64,000 nt of DNA, taken from the NCBI GenBank assembly GCA_016219545.1, contig JACRMH010000046.1, positions 1 through 64,000 on the forward strand. Direction: 5' to 3'. Of this stretch, positions 60,988 to 64,000 are shown piece by piece. How positions within the stretch are numbered: position 1 is the first letter of the stretch; the number at the start of each line of letters is the position of its first letter. The DNA is from Chloroflexota bacterium (lineage in GTDB: Bacteria > Chloroflexota > Anaerolineae > Anaerolineales > Villigracilaceae). Below the pieces are notes generated by a model. It saw only the letters and a list, made by a program, of their open reading frames with translations. It was not told the DNA's origin and ran no database searches. A program made the translations under genes and the position numbers.

Positions 60988-61021
60988 ACTTAGCGGTTTA
61001 ATATTTTTTTAGGAGTATAAA

Positions 61022-61372
61022 ATGTCTGAAAAACCGACCGGCGTAACCGCCAACAAAGGAAAACGAGTGTTTTCTATTACATGGGACGATGGCCATGTCA
61101 GCAATTATCCATTTGGGTTATTACGCGCCGCCTGTCCATGCGCCTCCTGCCGCGGCGGACATGAGAACATGAAATCCGAACCTGATGAAGATGTGTTCAC
61201 AAAAATCATGGCCGACTCCTTATCCACGCGCCTGACCAACGTGGTGGCTGTCGGCTCCTATGCGCTGACCATCGTCTGGGAAGATGGGCACGATTACGGC
61301 ATCTTCAACTGGCATTACCTGCGCGCACTCTGTCCGTGTGACGAGTGCAGAGGCAGCAGAGCAAGCAAATAA
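61022..61372 (+). CDS. DUF971 (gamma-butyrobetaine hydroxylase N-terminal-like) protein
   Basis: 116 aa; DUF971 signature WDDGHVSNYPFGLLRAACPCASCRG and a second Cys pair in LCPCDECRGSR. In other proteins this domain is linked to metal binding or fused to hydroxylases; a stand-alone form is common and of unknown role. Ribosome site TAGGAG. Confidence 0.9.
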   Translation: MSEKPTGVTANKGKRVFSITWDDGHVSNYPFGLLRAACPCASCRGGHENMKSEPDEDVFTKIMADSLSTRLTNVVAVGSYALTIVWEDGHDYGIFNWHYLRALCPCDECRGSRASK

Positions 61373-61384
61373 CAAGTGGAACAT

Positions 61385-61420
61385 AAAAAGAGAGATTGCC
61401 AAAACGCAATCTCTCTTTTT
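61385..61420 (+). terminator. Hairpin terminator
   Basis: 15-bp perfect arms (61385-61399, 61406-61420) with a 6-nt loop and T-run. Confidence 0.92.
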
Positions 61421-61475
61421 GTTTACCTGATTGTTTATTCATAACATCAATAATGGGTAAGCAAAAAACATAAAT

Positions 61476-61570
61476 GTGTCGCCCTGAGGGAGCATGCTTT
61501 TCGCGACCGAAGGGTCTCTGAGCGGGATAAGAGATGCTTCGCGCCTGAAATGCGGCGCTCAGCAAGACAC
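61476..61570. repeat. Dispersed palindromic repeat, family D
   Basis: GTGTCGCCCTGAG (61476-61488) pairs with CTCAGCAAGACAC (61558-61570), 10 of 13 positions; inner GAAGGGTCTC and GAGATGCTTC. Distinct from family C although built in the same way. Confidence 0.7.
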
Positions 61571-61595
61571 GGAAACACTATCCATTATTCACATT

Positions 61596-62222
61596 TCATA
61601 GACTTTCCAAGCTTGCCAGATCGGAAGTTGAAGAAACGCAAGCATCCAAATCCTTCAACAAGCCGTCTGAGATCGCATAGATCCAGCCATGGATGGTCAC
61701 CATTTGATCTCTCTGCCATGCTTCTTGAATGATCGTTGTGTTTCCAACATTCTTTACTTGTTCGATCACATTTAACTCGCAGAGCCGATTGATCCTTTCC
61801 TCTGCCGTGGAAAACCTCGCCAGGTCACTGCTCCGTCTTTGGTGAATGTCACGAATACACCGAAGCCAATTGTCGATCAACCCATGCGGTTGATCTTCCA
61901 GGGCCGCTTTAACGCCGCCACAACCATAATGACCACAGACAATAATATGTCTCACTTTTAGTATTTCCACCGCATATTGCAGCACTGAGAGACAATTCAT
62001 GTCCGTATGACTGACAAGGTTGGCGACATTGCGATGGACAAAGAGTTCTCCGGGCAGAAGACCGATGATCTCATTTGCCGGGACGCGGCTATCCGAGCAG
62101 CCGATCCAAAGAAACTCAGGGTTTTGCTGTTGAACAAGCCTGGAGAAAAAAGATGGGTTGTTTTGAGAGATTTGAGACGCCCATTTCCGGTTGTTCTCAA
62201 AAAGAATAGGTAATTTTTTCAT
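61596..62222 (-). CDS. Beta-carbonic anhydrase
   Basis: 208 aa. Zinc-site motifs WIGCSDSRVPANEI (Cys, Asp-Arg dyad) and VCGHYGCGGVKAAL (His and Cys) are complete. It interconverts CO2 and bicarbonate. An N-terminal extension (FFSRLVQQQNPEFLW) is typical of the clade. It is the last of four minus-strand genes. Confidence 0.95.
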   Translation of the reverse strand: MKKLPILFENNRKWASQISQNNPSFFSRLVQQQNPEFLWIGCSDSRVPANEIIGLLPGELFVHRNVANLVSHTDMNCLSVLQYAVEILKVRHIIVCGHYGCGGVKAALEDQPHGLIDNWLRCIRDIHQRRSSDLARFSTAEERINRLCELNVIEQVKNVGNTTIIQEAWQRDQMVTIHGWIYAISDGLLKDLDACVSSTSDLASLESL

Positions 62223-62243
62223 GAGGTATGCAAAAAATGATTT

Positions 62244-62510
62244 TTAACGTCCTATTGCGTCCCGAAAAACAAAAAATCCCAAACACAAGTCTATAGCAAA
62301 ATCTCGTTTTTCTAAATCCGGGCTTTCTAAAAAACTCGTAATAGTATTCCTAAATGCTTCTCTTTCGCTAAATTCAGAAAGGCTTTGATATATTTCGAGA
62401 ACAGGCATTACATTCTCGCCATAACCTATGTTTGAATGTGAATGGCGTTTATTAAATTTGATTTGTTTATTGAACGCTTTTGTAAAATATTCATCGTCTT
62501 TTAGTGCCAT
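62244..62510 (-). CDS. Small hypothetical protein
   Basis: 88 aa from the ATG at 62510, which has AGGAG upstream; no family recognised. It contains a charged N-terminus (FTKAFNKQIKFNKRHSHSNI) and a helical C-terminal half (AFRNTITSFLESPDLEKRDFAIDLCLGFFVF). A+T-rich. Short gap (21 bp) to carbonic anhydrase. Confidence 0.6.
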   Translation of the reverse strand: MALKDDEYFTKAFNKQIKFNKRHSHSNIGYGENVMPVLEIYQSLSEFSEREAFRNTITSFLESPDLEKRDFAIDLCLGFFVFRDAIGR

Positions 62511-62605
62511 CTTGTTCTCCTGTTGAGTAATAATACGATAGAAGTTTAGATGACAATTCACTTCTCTCTGCTTCCTGAGATTCGACACTGAATTGAGCCG
62601 CTTTG

Positions 62606-63226
62606 TTAGCTTGCTTTGGTGTCTTTCAAGCTATCATGCTTCCACAGCAAAACACCTTGCCAGACGCTTATGATCGTGCCAAGCAATAAGACAAGCCCTT
62701 CGAGGTCTGGGAGCAGATAAACAAACAAGGCTGAGACTCCTGCCAAAAAATAAAAACCAGTTAACAGGCGGGGAAAGAGGCGGGATGTCCAACCGGCTGA
62801 ACCAAGCAACACAAACGCCCATCCTAGAAAATGAAATCCAACCGCGTTCACACCTGCCACAAGCGTGGTCCAAACGATGAGGATAGTTGTAGAGTCTTCC
62901 AAATTCAACTCAGGATGTATTAAGTGATAATGACGATTAGCAGCGCGGATAAAAGCGACCGCCGCCATCCCTACTGCTGAAAGGCCAGCCGCTATTAGCG
63001 CCAGGTCCATGCGACGTGAAGCGCTTGCGCCGATGCGTTCACGCAGCACATAGGTCACAACGATCAAACTGGCTGCCAGGACCGGTCCGTAGAGAAAATC
63101 TGCCAGGTCATATGCAAATACTCCGATGGCATCCCGCAAATTTCCAGTTAAGTAGATCAACGGTGCAACGACAAACGACACCGCTATTAAAAAAGATGCA
63201 AGCCCGCCCCATTTGTTGATTGTCAT
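62606..63226 (-). CDS. DUF4386-like membrane protein
   Basis: 206 aa, about six membrane helices (first at about 8-28), resembling DUF4386-type proteins. No catalytic motif. Lies between two spacers of about 95 bp that have similar first bases after the preceding stop (see finding). Confidence 0.6.
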   Translation of the reverse strand: MTINKWGGLASFLIAVSFVVAPLIYLTGNLRDAIGVFAYDLADFLYGPVLAASLIVVTYVLRERIGASASRRMDLALIAAGLSAVGMAAVAFIRAANRHYHLIHPELNLEDSTTILIVWTTLVAGVNAVGFHFLGWAFVLLGSAGWTSRLFPRLLTGFYFLAGVSALFVYLLPDLEGLVLLLGTIISVWQGVLLWKHDSLKDTKAS

Positions 63227-63321
63227 GTTTTTTTACCTCCAAGGTTCAGGGAACTGCTATTACTTGATCGATTGTACGGGACGTTTTGTTAGGCACGTTT
63301 TCTTAACGGGAACTGATTTGC

Positions 63322-63978
63322 TTACAGACTACACTGATTGTAAAGCGTAGTCACCATGGAGGCAATCTGGTCACTGATCTTGCCTGCTTTTATGCCGAAA
63401 AACAAGGCATTTTTTAGGAATTGTCTTTTTTGAAACCTATTCGCTGCTGCCACATATTTTTCAATTCGGCTATCGTTTTCCAATCCGATCAGCGCGGGTA
63501 ACTCTGAGAAACGTGATTCAGAAGGGGCTGTGACATATTGACTGATCGAGTTGGAAAACTTTGCTGATTGTGATTCGCTGACACCTAGTTCGCTCAAGAC
63601 TTCATTATGTGAACAAGACGGCATTTTACTTACTTTGTCATGCTCAAAGTAATAAAGTTCCAGAATGACTGCTATTTGTTGTCGTGACATTTTGTTTTTG
63701 AGGATTGAAAACGGAAAATGTTTGAAAAAGACCTGCTCCAATTCAATTTCATCGGACAGGCAATGGACCAAATAGCCTTGTAAGAAGGATTTCAAGTGGG
63801 GATACTTTGAAACAAACCCAAGAATTCTTTCGGTTGGAATATGAGTCTGTTGACGCTGCATCGCTGCGAGATAACGAATATCAGGAATAGCAGCCCCCCA
63901 ATAGTATTCCTGACTATTCGCTGGATTAACCTGTGTTTCCAATTTCGAGGCGATGACAATGTGTGAATACAAATTCAT
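63322..63978 (-). CDS. Zinc-dependent phospholipase C-like protein
   Basis: 218 aa. MNLYSHIVIASKLE, YYWGAAIPDIRYLAA and the central FLQGYLVHCLSDEIELEQVFF parallel the motifs in the 12053 protein (H6, D33, H and D in VHCLSDEIE), so it may be a diverged member of that superfamily. A+T-rich compared with neighbours. Function unknown. Confidence 0.5.
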   Translation of the reverse strand: MNLYSHIVIASKLETQVNPANSQEYYWGAAIPDIRYLAAMQRQQTHIPTERILGFVSKYPHLKSFLQGYLVHCLSDEIELEQVFFKHFPFSILKNKMSRQQIAVILELYYFEHDKVSKMPSCSHNEVLSELGVSESQSAKFSNSISQYVTAPSESRFSELPALIGLENDSRIEKYVAAANRFQKRQFLKNALFFGIKAGKISDQIASMVTTLYNQCSL

Positions 63979-64000
63979 TTTCTTCTCTACAACTGGACAA

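Larger units (their letters stand above)
60756..60996. repeat. Dispersed repeat A, interrupted
   Basis: Arms CCGCTAAG (60756-60763) and CTTAGCGG (60989-60996). Left part continues AGCGCGAAGAACGCAAAG, and TTTGCG lies at 60808-60813. The repeat is interrupted after ACTTAG by element B. Confidence 0.65.

Noticed and set aside
1..64000. CRISPR arrays, tRNA, rRNA and intact insertion sequences
   Set aside because: Looked for regular direct repeats, tRNA-like cloverleaf sequence and transposase genes with ends; none was convincing. The only transposase-like protein is the domesticated domain at 30323-31954.

Overview
The window looks like chromosomal DNA of a Chloroflexota bacterium, most likely class Anaerolineae. 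This is inferred from protein families and gene styles, not from a marker search. The clues are a secreted NBR1-Ig protein with Thr/Pro linkers, a T-box in front of pheST, a Na+-translocating acyl-CoA decarboxylase, CpaE/CpaF-type genes, and many small palindromic repeats between genes. About 57 protein genes are supported. No rRNA, tRNA, CRISPR array or intact insertion sequence was seen.

Layout. 180-6000 (minus): a KimA-like potassium transporter, an unknown protein, a stress-protein-like domain and a KdpD/KdpE-like two-component system. 6099-8165: a secreted modular NBR1-Ig protein. 8338-14334 (plus): DNA polymerase IV, a run of small accessory proteins, a PAS-PAS-GGDEF diguanylate cyclase and a PspC protein. 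14439-20460 (minus): a YbhF/YbhG/YbhS-like exporter whose two ATPases are separate genes, with an SRPBCC protein, a nitroreductase-like protein and a TetR regulator. 20564-25573: an MFS transporter and a complete four-subunit Na+-translocating methylmalonyl-CoA decarboxylase operon. 25669-31954: a lipoprotein, a PLP enzyme, a zinc-ribbon protein, a GH18 gene broken by one in-frame stop, and a striking three-domain protein ending in a defunct IS200-type transposase fold. 32035-38886: polA, a large TPR protein, rubrerythrin and a membrane protein. 38883-43538: a T-box-controlled pheS-pheT operon split by a four-helix-bundle gene. 43604-46160: PfkB kinase, parA, parB. 46239-53637: an amidohydrolase, two histidine kinases (one with tandem MshEN motifs), a response regulator, CpaE and CpaF. 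53784-60747: an HTH regulator, TPR, GNAT, V4R, lipase-like and DsbA-like genes, CtaA, a lipid kinase and an SH3 protein. 61022-63978: DUF971, beta-carbonic anhydrase and three small accessory genes that are probably acquired.

The strongest leads are the pseudo-receiver/roadblock/dead-transposase fusion (30323-31954), the MshEN histidine kinase beside CpaE/CpaF, and the potassium module. Also notable are a divergent promoter in which one palindromic -10 box appears to serve two leaderless genes, a nested repeat insertion at 60756-60996, and repeat sequences that have entered pheT and an ABC ATPase in frame. Several genes without a visible Shine-Dalgarno sequence have a -10 hexamer ending 6-7 nt before the start codon, which suggests leaderless transcription is common here.
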